The notes: generated by a model from the letters alone, not told the origin. DNA of 64,000 nucleotides from Agrobacterium tumefaciens str. B6 (GCF_001541315.1 NZ_LMVK01000012.1:1-64000), one strand, 5' to 3'; positions 26,611 through 35,688 are shown, counted from the first letter of the stretch. Numbers and translations: made by a program.

Positions 26611-28236
26611 ATGAAAGCTTTCGCCACGCTCCTTGACCGCCTCGTTCTCACCCCCTCACGCAACGGCAAGCTGAAGCTGTTGACCGATTATTTCCGCGAT
26701 ACGCCCGATCCCGACCGGGGTTACGGCCTGGCGGCCATTGCCGGCACGCTCGACCTCAAAAGCGTCAAACCGGCCCTGCTGCGTGAGCTGGTGCTGGAGC
26801 GGATGGATGAAGTGCTGTTCCGCTATTCCTATGATTATGTGGGCGATCTTGCCGAGACCATATCGCTGGTCTGGGGCAATATCGGCGGCGCTGATGACGC
26901 CGAGGCTCAGGACCCGCGTCTCGGCGAAGTCGTCACACTGATGAATTCACTCGGCCGCACGGAGGTGCGCGGCGCGGTGCGCGATCTGCTCGACCGGCTC
27001 GATACGTCCTCGCGTTTCGCTTTCCTCAAACTTGCAACCGGCAGCCTGCGCATCGGCGTTTCGGCGCGGCTGGCGCGTCAGGCGCTGGCGGATTTTGCGG
27101 ATAAGGACATCACCGAGATCGAGACCCTCTGGCACGGTCTGACGCCGCCCTATACGTCGCTTTTCGCATGGCTTGAGGGCAAGTCGGACCGGCCGGTGCT
27201 GGCGACACCAGCCATCTTCCACTCGGTGATGCTGGCGACGCCGGTGGCCGATGGTGATCTCGATGGGCTGGACCCGGCCGACTATGCCGCGGAATGGAAA
27301 TGGGACGGCATTCGCGTGCAGCTGTCCCGCGCCGGTGGGACACGAAAACTCTATTCCCGTTCCGGCGACGATATTTCCGGCGCCTTTCCCGATGTTCTCG
27401 AGGCGATCGATTTCGAAGGCGTGATGGATGGCGAGTTGCTGATCGGCGGGACAGCGCGGTCCAGCAATCTCACCCGCACCTTTTCCGACCTGCAGCAGCG
27501 GCTGAACCGCAAGACGGTGACGGCAAAGATGCTGGACGACTATCCCGCCTTCATCCGCGCCTATGATCTGCTGTTTGATGGCGAGAGCGATATCCGCGCG
27601 CAGACCTATCTGGAGCGCCGTGGCAGGCTGTCTGACATCATCGAACATGCGCCGCATGACCGTTTCGACCTGTCGCCGCTGATCGGCTTTTCCAGCTGGA
27701 CGGAGCTCGACACACTGCGTGCCGCGCCGCCCGATCCTGTCATCGAGGGTGTGATGATCAAGCGCCGCGACAGCACCTATCAGGCCGGCCGCGCCAAAGG
27801 GCCGTGGTTCAAGTGGAAACGAGATCCCTATAATATCGACGCTGTCATGATGTATGCCCAGCGCGGCCACGGCAAAAGGTCGAGCTATTATTCCGATTTC
27901 ACCTTCGGTGTCTGGGCGGAAGGCGAGGATGGCGAACAGCTCGTGCCCGTGGGCAAGGCCTATTTCGGCTTCACCGATGCGGAGCTGGAGGTGCTGGACA
28001 AGTTCGTTCGCGACAATACCGTCGAGCGTTTCGGCCCGGTGCGGGCGGTGCGCGCCACGCCGGATTTCGGTTTCGTGCTTGAAGTGGCCTTCGAAGGGAT
28101 CAACCGCCCCCCCCGCCACAAATCCGGCGTCGCCATGCGTTTCCCCCGCATTGCCCGGCTGCGCGCCGACAAGCTGCCCGCGGAAGCAGACAGGCTTTCG
28201 ACGCTGGTGGCGATGATCGATGGTGTGGAGGGGTAG
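26611..28236 (+). CDS. ATP-dependent DNA ligase
   Basis: This 541-residue ligase has an N-terminal DNA-binding domain (about 1-195), an adenylation domain with motif I EWKWDGIRVQ (catalytic Lys230), motif IIIa/IV region (GVMDGELLIGG, EGVMIKRRDSTYQAGR) and motif V KGPWFKWKRDP, then a C-terminal OB fold. It is the stand-alone, non-LigD type whose companion is the exonuclease upstream. ATG 26611 is used; the earlier open frame overlaps the exonuclease. A role in DNA repair during stress or stationary phase is inferred. Confidence 0.93.
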   Translation: MKAFATLLDRLVLTPSRNGKLKLLTDYFRDTPDPDRGYGLAAIAGTLDLKSVKPALLRELVLERMDEVLFRYSYDYVGDLAETISLVWGNIGGADDAEAQDPRLGEVVTLMNSLGRTEVRGAVRDLLDRLDTSSRFAFLKLATGSLRIGVSARLARQALADFADKDITEIETLWHGLTPPYTSLFAWLEGKSDRPVLATPAIFHSVMLATPVADGDLDGLDPADYAAEWKWDGIRVQLSRAGGTRKLYSRSGDDISGAFPDVLEAIDFEGVMDGELLIGGTARSSNLTRTFSDLQQRLNRKTVTAKMLDDYPAFIRAYDLLFDGESDIRAQTYLERRGRLSDIIEHAPHDRFDLSPLIGFSSWTELDTLRAAPPDPVIEGVMIKRRDSTYQAGRAKGPWFKWKRDPYNIDAVMMYAQRGHGKRSSYYSDFTFGVWAEGEDGEQLVPVGKAYFGFTDAELEVLDKFVRDNTVERFGPVRAVRATPDFGFVLEVAFEGINRPPRHKSGVAMRFPRIARLRADKLPAEADRLSTLVAMIDGVEG

Positions 28237-28248
28237 GGGGCTGCGCCA

Positions 28249-28287
28249 CCTCACTCGTTCCTGTGACAAGCACAGGAATGAGGGAGG
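28249..28287. repeat. solo arm hairpin of the mosaic repeat
   Basis: CGTTCCTGTG and CACAGGAATG plus flanks (CCTCACT and AGGGAGG) form an inverted repeat like the arms of copy 1. It lies just after the DNA ligase gene. Confidence 0.75.
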
Positions 28288-28410
28288 TGTTTTGTCCAGA
28301 AATTGCCATGATGGCTGCGAATACATTGTTGTCATTCGCGAATCCGTGATTGGACAGCCTCCCGCCGCAGTGTTGAACTGCTGTTACAACCATCCTCGTC
28401 AGGTGAACAT

Positions 28411-29376
28411 ATGGCAGACAAACGCTTTCTTTCCTCACCCTTCGGACAGGAAGAGAGCGGCCCGATCTCGCCGGGCATGACGCGGCGCAGAGTGCTGGCC
28501 GGCGCCGGGGGGCTGTCAGCGGCGGGTTTCCCGCCGCCCGCCGTGAAAGCGGGCATTCCCACACCCGAAGTTCTGCCGCTGGAAAGGCAGGATTGTGCGG
28601 AGGCCCGCCGACGGGTCCACACGCATCTGCTGCGCAAGATGGCCGCGCCGGAAAAATCCTCGGTGCTTGGCACGCCGCCCGGGGCGGAGCGTGTCACCTA
28701 TCCCGGCGGGCCGGATGGTTCCATCGAACTGGTCGCCTGGCTCTCCCATTATCAGCCGTCAAAAACGCTGAAACCCGCTGTGCTTTTCCTCCACGGCGGC
28801 AACGCCACCGGTGACGGCCACTGGGCGCTGATGAAGCCCTATTGGGAAGCGGGCTTCGTTGTGCTGCTTCCGTCCTTTCGCGGCGAAAACGGCCAGAATG
28901 GCAATTATTCCGGCTTCTACGACGAAACGGCGGATGCGCTGGCGGCGGCGGCCTATCTGGAAAATCTTCCCGGCATCGACAGAAAGCGGTTCTTCATCGC
29001 CGGCCATTCCAATGGCGGCACGCTGACGCTTCTGGCCGCCATGAGCCGTAAATTCCGCGCCGCCGCGCCCATATCCGCCGGTGTCAATTCATGGCGTTAT
29101 TTCAACCGCTATACCGACGAGATCTGTTTCGACGAAACCGACGAACGCGAATTCATCATGCGCTCTTCCGTCTGTTTCGGCCCCAGCCTCAAATGCCCGG
29201 CCCTGCTTTTGCGTGGCACGGAGGAGCGGCCCTTCGACGGCGACCACCAGCTTTTCGTGGATCGCGCCCTGACATCCGGCTTCAAGGTCGATAAAAAACT
29301 GCTGCCCGGCAACCATAATGGCGTGGTTCCGGGCGCGGTGGAAGAAAGCATCCGCTTTTTCAACGGTTTCGTCTAA
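28411..29376 (+). CDS. exported alpha/beta hydrolase
   Basis: This 321-residue alpha/beta hydrolase has a possible twin-arginine signal (TRRRVLAGAGGLSAAGF at 24-40), so it is probably periplasmic. The oxyanion HGG (128-130), nucleophile Ser200 in GHSNGG, and a late His in PGNHNG complete a catalytic triad with an Asp in the EERPFDGDH region. The fold is that of dienelactone hydrolase or S9-type peptidases, so it may cleave an ester or a small peptide. The substrate is unknown. It stands alone between the ligase and the convergent glycosyltransferase gene. Confidence 0.78.
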   Translation: MADKRFLSSPFGQEESGPISPGMTRRRVLAGAGGLSAAGFPPPAVKAGIPTPEVLPLERQDCAEARRRVHTHLLRKMAAPEKSSVLGTPPGAERVTYPGGPDGSIELVAWLSHYQPSKTLKPAVLFLHGGNATGDGHWALMKPYWEAGFVVLLPSFRGENGQNGNYSGFYDETADALAAAAYLENLPGIDRKRFFIAGHSNGGTLTLLAAMSRKFRAAAPISAGVNSWRYFNRYTDEICFDETDEREFIMRSSVCFGPSLKCPALLLRGTEERPFDGDHQLFVDRALTSGFKVDKKLLPGNHNGVVPGAVEESIRFFNGFV

Positions 29377-29414
29377 ACGCGATATTGCGCCGCTGCTCGC
29401 AGGCGCATGGCGTC

Positions 29415-30197
29415 CTAGTTCTTGACGATGGACGTCTTGGCCTGCTCGGCCCACCATGCGCCGTCTTTTTTGTCGGCATATTGCGCGCGCTTGTTGGTAA
29501 ATTGCCCCTGGGTGCACATTTCGCGGTAATTGCGAACCGGCAGCCCGAGTTCCTTGACGACGGCATGCACCACCGTCGGGCCGGTCATGTCATAGACGCT
29601 GACGAGCGTTCCCTCTTCAATATTCTGGGCAATACGATCGGCTATCAGCCTGAGCGCCGGGTGGCCGGGTTTTGATGCCATGAAGTAATTTGTGATTTCG
29701 CCGCTTTTCATGGCAATGAAAACGGCTTCTTCATCCGTGCCGATCACATCTTCCGGGCGCGCCGCAAAATTGGAATCGATATCCAGATAGATGCCGCCTT
29801 CCTGCAGAAGAACCAGAATACGCCAGAAATCCGCCTTGGCGGCGCCAACCTGCAATCGCCGGAAGGCATCGGCATAACGTCCGGGAAAATGCTGGTCGAT
29901 ATAGGCCTGGCACGCCTCGTCATCATGGTAGCGATATTCGAATTCCGGTGTCAGCCAGCGGTTGAACAGGAAATTCGCATAGATCGGCGTCGTTACCCGG
30001 TTGGAGTAATTCGTCTGCCAGATGATGCGCGGAATGGCTTTTTCCGATTTCGGGCTGCGTCTGGCAGGCTGATACTCCGGAAGCGTCTTTCTTCTGCCGG
30101 GGCGGATGAAGAGATCGATGGAGAAAATAACCTTGACGATGTTGCCGCCGATCTTGATCGCGCGGTACGCAATGCGGTTATAGCCAGTCTTAGCCAA
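29415..30197 (-). CDS. glycosyltransferase family 32 (OCH1-like)
   Basis: The 260-residue protein carries the GT32 pattern: PRIIWQTNYSNR, YRYHDDEACQAYI and the sugar-nucleotide DxD region GGIYLDIDSNF. Members transfer mannose, galactose or similar sugars to surface polysaccharide or glycan acceptors. The start is TTG at 30197, with GGAG 8 bases upstream and no better ATG nearby. N-terminal hydrophobic residues 12-32 may associate with the membrane. No other polysaccharide genes are adjacent, so its acceptor cannot be inferred. Confidence 0.82.
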   Translation of the reverse strand: MAKTGYNRIAYRAIKIGGNIVKVIFSIDLFIRPGRRKTLPEYQPARRSPKSEKAIPRIIWQTNYSNRVTTPIYANFLFNRWLTPEFEYRYHDDEACQAYIDQHFPGRYADAFRRLQVGAAKADFWRILVLLQEGGIYLDIDSNFAARPEDVIGTDEEAVFIAMKSGEITNYFMASKPGHPALRLIADRIAQNIEEGTLVSVYDMTGPTVVHAVVKELGLPVRNYREMCTQGQFTNKRAQYADKKDGAWWAEQAKTSIVKN

Positions 30198-30299
30198 GTT
30201 CAGCGCTCCTGCGCGTGGAATCGTTTGTCACGCGCGTGGGAAACGGCGGTACGCGGTATTTATTGGACGCAATTAGTTTGTCAATACGCTGAAAATGAG

Positions 30300-30334
30300 A
30301 CCGGCCGAGCCCGGATTAACGAGGCTCGGCCGGT
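30300..30334 (-). terminator. terminator after the P-type ATPase gene
   Basis: ACCGGCCGAGCC and GGCTCGGCCGGT form a perfect 12-base stem around an 11-base loop. Read on the minus strand it is followed by CTCATTTT, and it lies 18 bases beyond the stop of the ATPase gene. Confidence 0.8.
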
Positions 30335-30351
30335 TTGGGAGAGGGCTGCGA

Positions 30352-33081
30352 TCAGGCTTTGTTGCGGTTGAAATATCCAAGCAGCCGCATGGCGTTGGCG
30401 GTGACCAGAACCGTAGCACCTGTATCGGCGAAAACGGCGAGCCACAGGCCGGAAAGGCCGGTGACGGTCGTGACCAGAAATACCGCCTTCAGGCCGAGCG
30501 CGATCGTCACGTTCTGACGGATATTGCTCATGGTGGCGCGTGACAGGCCGATGAGGCGGGCGGCATCGCCGACATTGTTGCGCATCAGCGCCGCATCCGC
30601 CGCTTCCATTGCCACATCGGTGCCCGAGCCGATGGCGACACCGACGCTGGCCGCCGCAAGGGCAGGCGCATCGTTGATGCCGTCACCCACCATCACCACG
30701 GTCTTCTTTTCGGCAAGCTTGCGGATTTCCTCGACCTTGTTCTGCGGCAGGAGTTCGCCGCGTGCCTCAAGGCCCAGCTTGTTGCCGATGGCCTTTGCCG
30801 TGCGGGCATTGTCACCCGACAGCATCAGCGAGGAAATGCCCATCTCCTTCAGCGCTTTCACGCCTTCGGCAGCATCCTTGCGCGGTTCGTCGCGCATGGC
30901 GAAGAGGCCGCTTGCCGCCCCGCCGACTATCACGACGGCCACCGTCTTGCCTTCGCTTTCCAGTGCGGAGATGCGATCGGCGAGATCCTTCGAAAGGGTG
31001 CCGACCTCCGTTGCAAAGCGCGGTGCGCCGATGAACAGGTCTTTTCCACCGACATTGCCCTGCATGCCGCGACCGGAAATCGCCTTGATGTTGGAACCGG
31101 GCAGGGGCTTCACGCCCAGCTTTTCGGCGTGATTGACGATGGCGCGGGCGAGCGGATGGCTCGATTCATGCTCGATGGTTGCGGCTTGCGCAATCAGGCT
31201 GGCCTCGTTGCCGTCGAGCGCCACCACGTCGGTCACGACGGGTTCGCCGAGCGTCAGCGTGCCGGTCTTGTCGAAGGCGACGGTTTCGGCGCGCGCCAGC
31301 ATTTCGATGACCGCGCCGCCCTTCACCAGCATGCCGTGACGTGCCGCAGCCGAAAGGCTGGAGGCTATCGCTGCGGGAACCGAAATGACCAGCGCGCAGG
31401 GGCAACCGATCAGCAGCAGGGCGAGACCGCGATAGATCCACGTATCCCAGTCGCCGAGGCCGGCGAGCGGCGGCACGATGATGGTGAGCACGGAGATCGC
31501 CACGATCAGCGGCATGTAATAACGCGAGAAGCTCTGGATGAAGCGCTCGGTCGGGGCACGCGCATCCTGCGCTTCTTCGACAAGCGTGATGATGCGGGCA
31601 ATGGTATTGTCTTCCGGCGCGCGGTCGACGCGGATGCGCAGCGAGCCGTCATGGTTGATCGAGCCGGCAAAGACGCGTGCGCCCTTTTCCTTGGCGACGG
31701 GAATGCTCTCTCCGGTCATCGGCGATTCGTCGACGCTGGACTGGCCTTCCATGACAACGCCATCGGCGGCGATACGGTCGCCAGGACGCGCCACGACCAC
31801 CTGACCGATGCGCACCTGATCGGCGGCAACCTGCTGAAGCGCACCGTTTTCTTCCACCAGCGCCGTCTTCGGCAAGAGCGAACCGAGCGCCTTGATGCCG
31901 GAACGTGCGCGGGCGGCGGCAAAGCCTTCCAGCAATTCACCGACGGAGAAGAGCAGCACGACAATAGCCGCCTCTTCCGCCTCGCCGATGATGATCGCGC
32001 CAATGGCGGCAATGGTCATCAGCATCTCGATGGTGAAGACCGCGCCGAAACGGGCGGCATTGAAGGCGTTCTTCGCGATCGGGAAAAGCGTGACCAGCGT
32101 GGCGATGATGAAGGCATAACCGCCCCATGCGGGGAAGGTCAGTTCCGCAGCATAGGCAATGGCGACCAGAATGGTGCCGGTGAAGGTGTTGCGCGCCTTT
32201 GCTGTGCGCCACCAGACACCTTTTTCATCCGCGCCATGGGCATGGCCCACTTCCGCGCCCTGCGCTGAAGCCGCCGGAGCGGAACCATGCGAATGGCCTG
32301 CATGGTCGTGGCCGGAATGATCGTGACCAGAATGGTCATGTTTGGAGTGGTCATGATCATGCCCGCTGCAGGACGCGTGATCGTGCCCGGAATGGTCATG
32401 ATCTGAATGGTCATGATCTGAATGTTCATGATCTGAATGGTCGTGGTCGTGGTGATGCCCGCCGCACGACCCGTGGTCATGGTCGTGATCCGCCACTTTT
32501 TCACGCGCGGTCTTTTCCTGCGGCAGCAGGGCCGGTTCAAATCCGAGCTTGCGCAGCGTGTCCTCGATTTTTTCGACCGGGGTTTTGTTCTCGGCCAGCG
32601 AAAGGTTCAGCCGTTCGCGGGCAACCGAGACCTTGACGTCGCCAACGCCGGGCAGGCGGGAAAGCGCGGTTTCAATCTTCGCGGCGCAGCTGCCGCAATC
32701 CATGCCGCCGACCGAAAAAGTCAGCGCATTGTTCTTTTCAGCGGCCGTTTCGGCCTCGTCATGGTGGTGACCGCCGCAGGAGGAATGGTCGTGATGATCG
32801 GCCTCGACCTTTGCCTGGGGAGCCTTTTCGCGCGGCAGCAAAGCGGGTTTGAAGCCAAGCTTGCGCAGCGTATCCTCGATTTTTTCGACCGAGGTTTTCT
32901 GTTCGGCCACCGAGAGGTTCAGCCTTTCGCGGGCAACCGACACCTTGACGTCGCCAACGCCGGGCAGGCGGGAAAGTGCGGTTTCAATCTTCGCCGCGCA
33001 GCTGCCGCAATCCATGCCGCCGACCGTGAAGGTCAGTTCCTCCGATTCCCCGTTCAAACTGCCGCGTGTCGAAATATTCAT
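30352..33081 (-). CDS. zntA: P1B-type Zn2+/Cd2+/Pb2+-exporting ATPase with two metal-binding domains
   Basis: This inner-membrane heavy-metal exporter has 909 residues. Two N-terminal HMA domains (about 17-81 and 120-185) each carry MDCGSC (C25/C28 and C129/C132), and they are almost identical to each other. A His/Asp/Ser-rich linker follows (about 198-284). The core has the metal-site CPC motif (GCPCALVISVP), the phosphorylation motif DKTGTLT and the hinge MVGDGINDAPALA. A CPC site with MDCGSC domains marks the Zn/Cd/Pb subgroup rather than the Cu subgroup. The ATG follows GGAGCGAA. The upstream promoter has a MerR-type operator, so a ZntR/CueR-like activator encoded elsewhere is expected. 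Confidence 0.93.
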   Translation of the reverse strand: MNISTRGSLNGESEELTFTVGGMDCGSCAAKIETALSRLPGVGDVKVSVARERLNLSVAEQKTSVEKIEDTLRKLGFKPALLPREKAPQAKVEADHHDHSSCGGHHHDEAETAAEKNNALTFSVGGMDCGSCAAKIETALSRLPGVGDVKVSVARERLNLSLAENKTPVEKIEDTLRKLGFEPALLPQEKTAREKVADHDHDHGSCGGHHHDHDHSDHEHSDHDHSDHDHSGHDHASCSGHDHDHSKHDHSGHDHSGHDHAGHSHGSAPAASAQGAEVGHAHGADEKGVWWRTAKARNTFTGTILVAIAYAAELTFPAWGGYAFIIATLVTLFPIAKNAFNAARFGAVFTIEMLMTIAAIGAIIIGEAEEAAIVVLLFSVGELLEGFAAARARSGIKALGSLLPKTALVEENGALQQVAADQVRIGQVVVARPGDRIAADGVVMEGQSSVDESPMTGESIPVAKEKGARVFAGSINHDGSLRIRVDRAPEDNTIARIITLVEEAQDARAPTERFIQSFSRYYMPLIVAISVLTIIVPPLAGLGDWDTWIYRGLALLLIGCPCALVISVPAAIASSLSAAARHGMLVKGGAVIEMLARAETVAFDKTGTLTLGEPVVTDVVALDGNEASLIAQAATIEHESSHPLARAIVNHAEKLGVKPLPGSNIKAISGRGMQGNVGGKDLFIGAPRFATEVGTLSKDLADRISALESEGKTVAVVIVGGAASGLFAMRDEPRKDAAEGVKALKEMGISSLMLSGDNARTAKAIGNKLGLEARGELLPQNKVEEIRKLAEKKTVVMVGDGINDAPALAAASVGVAIGSGTDVAMEAADAALMRNNVGDAARLIGLSRATMSNIRQNVTIALGLKAVFLVTTVTGLSGLWLAVFADTGATVLVTANAMRLLGYFNRNKA

Positions 33082-33111
33082 GGTTTCGCTCCTGAATTCC
33101 AGTCGACAGTC

Positions 33112-33142
33112 AATCTGGCACCTCTAGCAACTAGAGCTTCAA
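33112..33142 (-). promoter_or_regulatory. MerR-type metal-responsive promoter and operator
   Basis: On the minus strand a -35 element TTGAAG (33142-33137) and a -10 element CAGATT (33117-33112) are separated by 19 bases. The spacer contains the perfect dyad CTCTAG-TTG-CTAGAG (33136-33122). An overlong spacer with a central dyad is the hallmark of promoters activated by MerR-family metal sensors such as ZntR. Confidence 0.8.
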
Positions 33143-33247
33143 GAGGAAAAATGCAGTTTTTCGATTTTTTTTGAAAAGCCGACGCCAGCTTCGCGCCAGC
33201 CGCACGGTTCATCATGACGGTAGATTGGATTCCATGAAGCGGTTCAG

Positions 33248-34156
33248 ATGATAGCACTCCTTTTGAAAAATGGTCGCCGGGCGGCCTCTCTGGTCGGGCT
33301 TGCGCTGCTGCCTCTGATGAGCGGCTGCCTTTTCGTGACGGATACGACCCGGATGGACCCTGACGTCTTCGTCAGGGAAACGGCGCCGGTGTTCAACTTC
33401 AATTCCGTCAGTTCCAATCGCCAGCCGGAACTGCCGCCGCAGCCGGGCCAGCTTTCGACGCGCCCGCCGGATCTGTTCAGAACCCGCTTCCATCAGGAAT
33501 ACGGCCCGCCGGTGCGCGGGCAGGGGCTCAATGCGCCGCAGGTGCAGGGTTTTAACGCGCAGCAGCCGCAGGGCCAGACGATGGCCTATGGCCTGCCTGT
33601 CTCCAATCCGCTGCATCGGGTCATGTATGGCCCTATCCGCGACGAAGACCGCTCGCTGCCCGCCATTCCCTATGGTCGCATCGATTCGCGTTATCTCCGG
33701 CAGGAAGTCAGTTACCAGACGGCGGAAGCGCCGGGCACCATAGTCGTCGATACCAGGCAGCATTTCCTTTACCTCGTGCAGTCCGGCGGCAAGGCGATCC
33801 GTTACGGTGTTGGGCTGGGGCGTGACGGTTATGCCTGGTCGGGCCGCGGCAAGATCCAGTGGAAGGCGAAATGGCCGCGCTGGACGCCGCCCGATGAAAT
33901 GGTCAAGCGCCAGCCGGAACTCGCCTCCATCTCCGCCGCCAATGGCGGCATGACGCCCGGTCTCAACAACCCGCTCGGTGCGCGCGCGCTTTATATTTTC
34001 AAGGACGGCAAGGACACGCTTTACCGCGTGCATGGCACGCCGGACTGGCAGTCCGTCGGCAAGGCAACGTCCTCCGGCTGCGTGCGCATGCTCAATCAGG
34101 ATGTGATCGATCTTTACGAGCGCGTGCCCCAAGGGGCGCAGATTGTGGTTATCTGA
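33248..34156 (+). CDS. lipoprotein L,D-transpeptidase (YkuD domain)
   Basis: This 302-residue protein has a lipoprotein signal peptide ending in the lipobox LMSGC (Cys near residue 27), a proline- and glutamine-rich linker (about 55-110), and a YkuD catalytic domain (about 160-302). Catalytic His262 (HGTPDW) and Cys278 (SSGCVRM) are intact. Such enzymes form 3-3 peptidoglycan cross-links, or attach outer-membrane proteins to peptidoglycan in related alphaproteobacteria. The lipid anchor would place it at the periplasmic face of a membrane. It forms a tandem pair with the gene at 34312, separated by about 155 bases. Confidence 0.9.
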   Translation: MIALLLKNGRRAASLVGLALLPLMSGCLFVTDTTRMDPDVFVRETAPVFNFNSVSSNRQPELPPQPGQLSTRPPDLFRTRFHQEYGPPVRGQGLNAPQVQGFNAQQPQGQTMAYGLPVSNPLHRVMYGPIRDEDRSLPAIPYGRIDSRYLRQEVSYQTAEAPGTIVVDTRQHFLYLVQSGGKAIRYGVGLGRDGYAWSGRGKIQWKAKWPRWTPPDEMVKRQPELASISAANGGMTPGLNNPLGARALYIFKDGKDTLYRVHGTPDWQSVGKATSSGCVRMLNQDVIDLYERVPQGAQIVVI

Positions 34157-34311
34157 ACACGTTCTAAAAGAAAGAGATATGGGACCCATTCCGCCAGCAC
34201 CTTGTGACTGGCTTTTAGCGGTCGGTTAACTATTTTCGCAATACGCATGACACGGAACAAATGACGTACAACGGCGATATAGCCGTTCGAAATGTGGGAC
34301 AAACCGGCCTT

Positions 34312-35037
34312 ATGACAAGCACCGACACAGATCTTTCCAGACGCACCTTCCTTTCCCTTCTCGGCCTTTCCTCCGCTTCGCTTCTCGCAGGCTGCGCCTC
34401 ATCGGGCACGGGAGACGCCATCCGCCAGCAGGCGAGCGCCATCGGCAGCGATTTCCGGCAGATGTTTTCGCCGGGCGTCAGCGATGCGGAACTGGCCGTC
34501 ATGTACGGCTCGGTTGAAGATGGCGGTTACGTCATTCCCGCCGTACCCTATCAGAAAATCGACCGGCGTTATTACCGCCAGCGGGTTGTCGATCCGACCG
34601 GCGAGCGCCCCGGTACCGTTGTCGTCGATACACGCTCGCGCTTCCTTTATGTCGTGGAGCAGGGCGGCAGCGCCATGCGTTACGGCGTTGGCATCGGCCG
34701 CGATGGTTTCGCCTGGTCGGGCGAGGGCGTCATCCAGTGGCGTCAGAAATGGCCGAAATGGACCCCGCCGGATGAGATGGTCGCCCGCCAGCCGGAACTG
34801 GTCAAATATTCTTCCAAGAATGGCGGCATGCCACCGGGCCTGAAGAACCCGCTCGGTGCCCGCGCGCTCTACATCTTCCAGAACGGCAAGGACACGCTTT
34901 ACCGTCTGCACGGCTCGCCGGAATGGAACTCCATCGGCAAGGCCGTCTCCTCCGGTTGCGTGCGCCTGATGAACCAGGACGTCATTGACCTCTACGACCG
35001 CGTACCGCAGAAGGCGCGTGTGGTGGTGTGGCAATAA
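34312..35037 (+). CDS. Tat-exported lipoprotein L,D-transpeptidase (YkuD domain)
   Basis: The 241-residue protein begins with a twin-arginine signal and lipobox (SRRTFLSLLGLSSASLLAGC). The YkuD domain follows directly, without the Pro/Gln-rich linker of its neighbour. Catalytic His200 (HGSPEW) and Cys216 (SSGCVRL) are intact. The domain is a clear paralogue of the one at 33248, sharing segments such as WSG..IQW and WTPPDEMV and the C-terminal block. ATG 34312 is chosen because the signal starts there. A strong terminator follows at 35061-35077. Confidence 0.9.
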   Translation: MTSTDTDLSRRTFLSLLGLSSASLLAGCASSGTGDAIRQQASAIGSDFRQMFSPGVSDAELAVMYGSVEDGGYVIPAVPYQKIDRRYYRQRVVDPTGERPGTVVVDTRSRFLYVVEQGGSAMRYGVGIGRDGFAWSGEGVIQWRQKWPKWTPPDEMVARQPELVKYSSKNGGMPPGLKNPLGARALYIFQNGKDTLYRLHGSPEWNSIGKAVSSGCVRLMNQDVIDLYDRVPQKARVVVWQ

Positions 35038-35060
35038 GCCGAAAACGCTTCGAATAAAAA

Positions 35061-35081
35061 GGCGGCCCTGTGCCGCCTTTT
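35061..35081 (+). terminator. terminator after the second L,D-transpeptidase gene
   Basis: GGCGGC (35061-35066) and GCCGCC (35072-35077) pair around CCTGT, preceded by five A and followed by TTTTTCTTTTTT. It can also serve the convergent ohrR gene. Confidence 0.85.
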
Positions 35082-35092
35082 TCTTTTTTGGG

Positions 35093-35551
35093 TTAGGGCC
35101 GGGTGAGGCTGTCCTTCAGCGCATTCACCCGGTCGCGAATCTGCACCAGTTCCTCCAGCCCGCAGCCGGTGGCGCTGCCGATCGCCGCCATGATCTTCAC
35201 GCCCTCTTTTTTGAGGTTCGCGCCCTTGTGCGTCAGGGCCACCAGCACCTGCCGCTCATCCACGGTGCCGCGCTTGCGGGTGATCAGCCCGGCATGTTCC
35301 AGCCTTTTCAGCAATGGCGACAGCGTGCCGGAATCAAGGCCCAGCATTTCGCCAAGCGCCTTGACGGTGGATGTCTCCTTTTCCCACAGCGCCATCATGA
35401 CCAGATATTGCGGATAGGTCAGCCCGATAGGATCGAGCAGCGGCTTATAGGCGCGTGTGAAGGCGTGTGCCGCGCCATAAAGGGCAAAACATATCTGCTG
35501 GTCCAGCCTCAACAGGCTTTCCATCTTCTTCTCGTCGCCCTCTGCGTCCAT
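35093..35551 (-). CDS. ohrR: organic-hydroperoxide-sensing repressor OhrR (MarR family)
   Basis: OhrR represses ohr until its reactive cysteine is oxidised by organic hydroperoxides. The 152-residue MarR-fold protein has the conserved sensor Cys21 (LDQQICFALYGAA), the helix-turn-helix LGEMLGLDSGTLSPLLKRLE and the wing RGTVDERQVLVALT. It is divergent from ohr with an AATT-rich palindrome between them, the arrangement known for A. tumefaciens ohrR-ohr. Confidence 0.94.
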   Translation of the reverse strand: MDAEGDEKKMESLLRLDQQICFALYGAAHAFTRAYKPLLDPIGLTYPQYLVMMALWEKETSTVKALGEMLGLDSGTLSPLLKRLEHAGLITRKRGTVDERQVLVALTHKGANLKKEGVKIMAAIGSATGCGLEELVQIRDRVNALKDSLTRP

Positions 35552-35688
35552 TTTCGTGCTCCAAAATCAACCGGGGAGGGAACAATCAGCCCCCGCTTTC
35601 GGTTCCTGCCGCATGGATGCGCGGCGAAATTTCGTGAAAATTATCGCAAAAAACGATTTCGTATTCAACGTGCAAAATTATATTGCGC

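Noticed and set aside
26947-28335. Long minus-strand frame antisense to the DNA ligase gene
   Set aside because: It is a GC-rich antisense shadow without family features or ribosome binding site; the ligase on the plus strand has all motifs.
30300-30334. Hairpin as a possible riboswitch for the metal ATPase
   Set aside because: It lies downstream of the gene end on the minus strand and has a simple terminator shape; regulation is better explained by the MerR-type promoter at 33112-33142.
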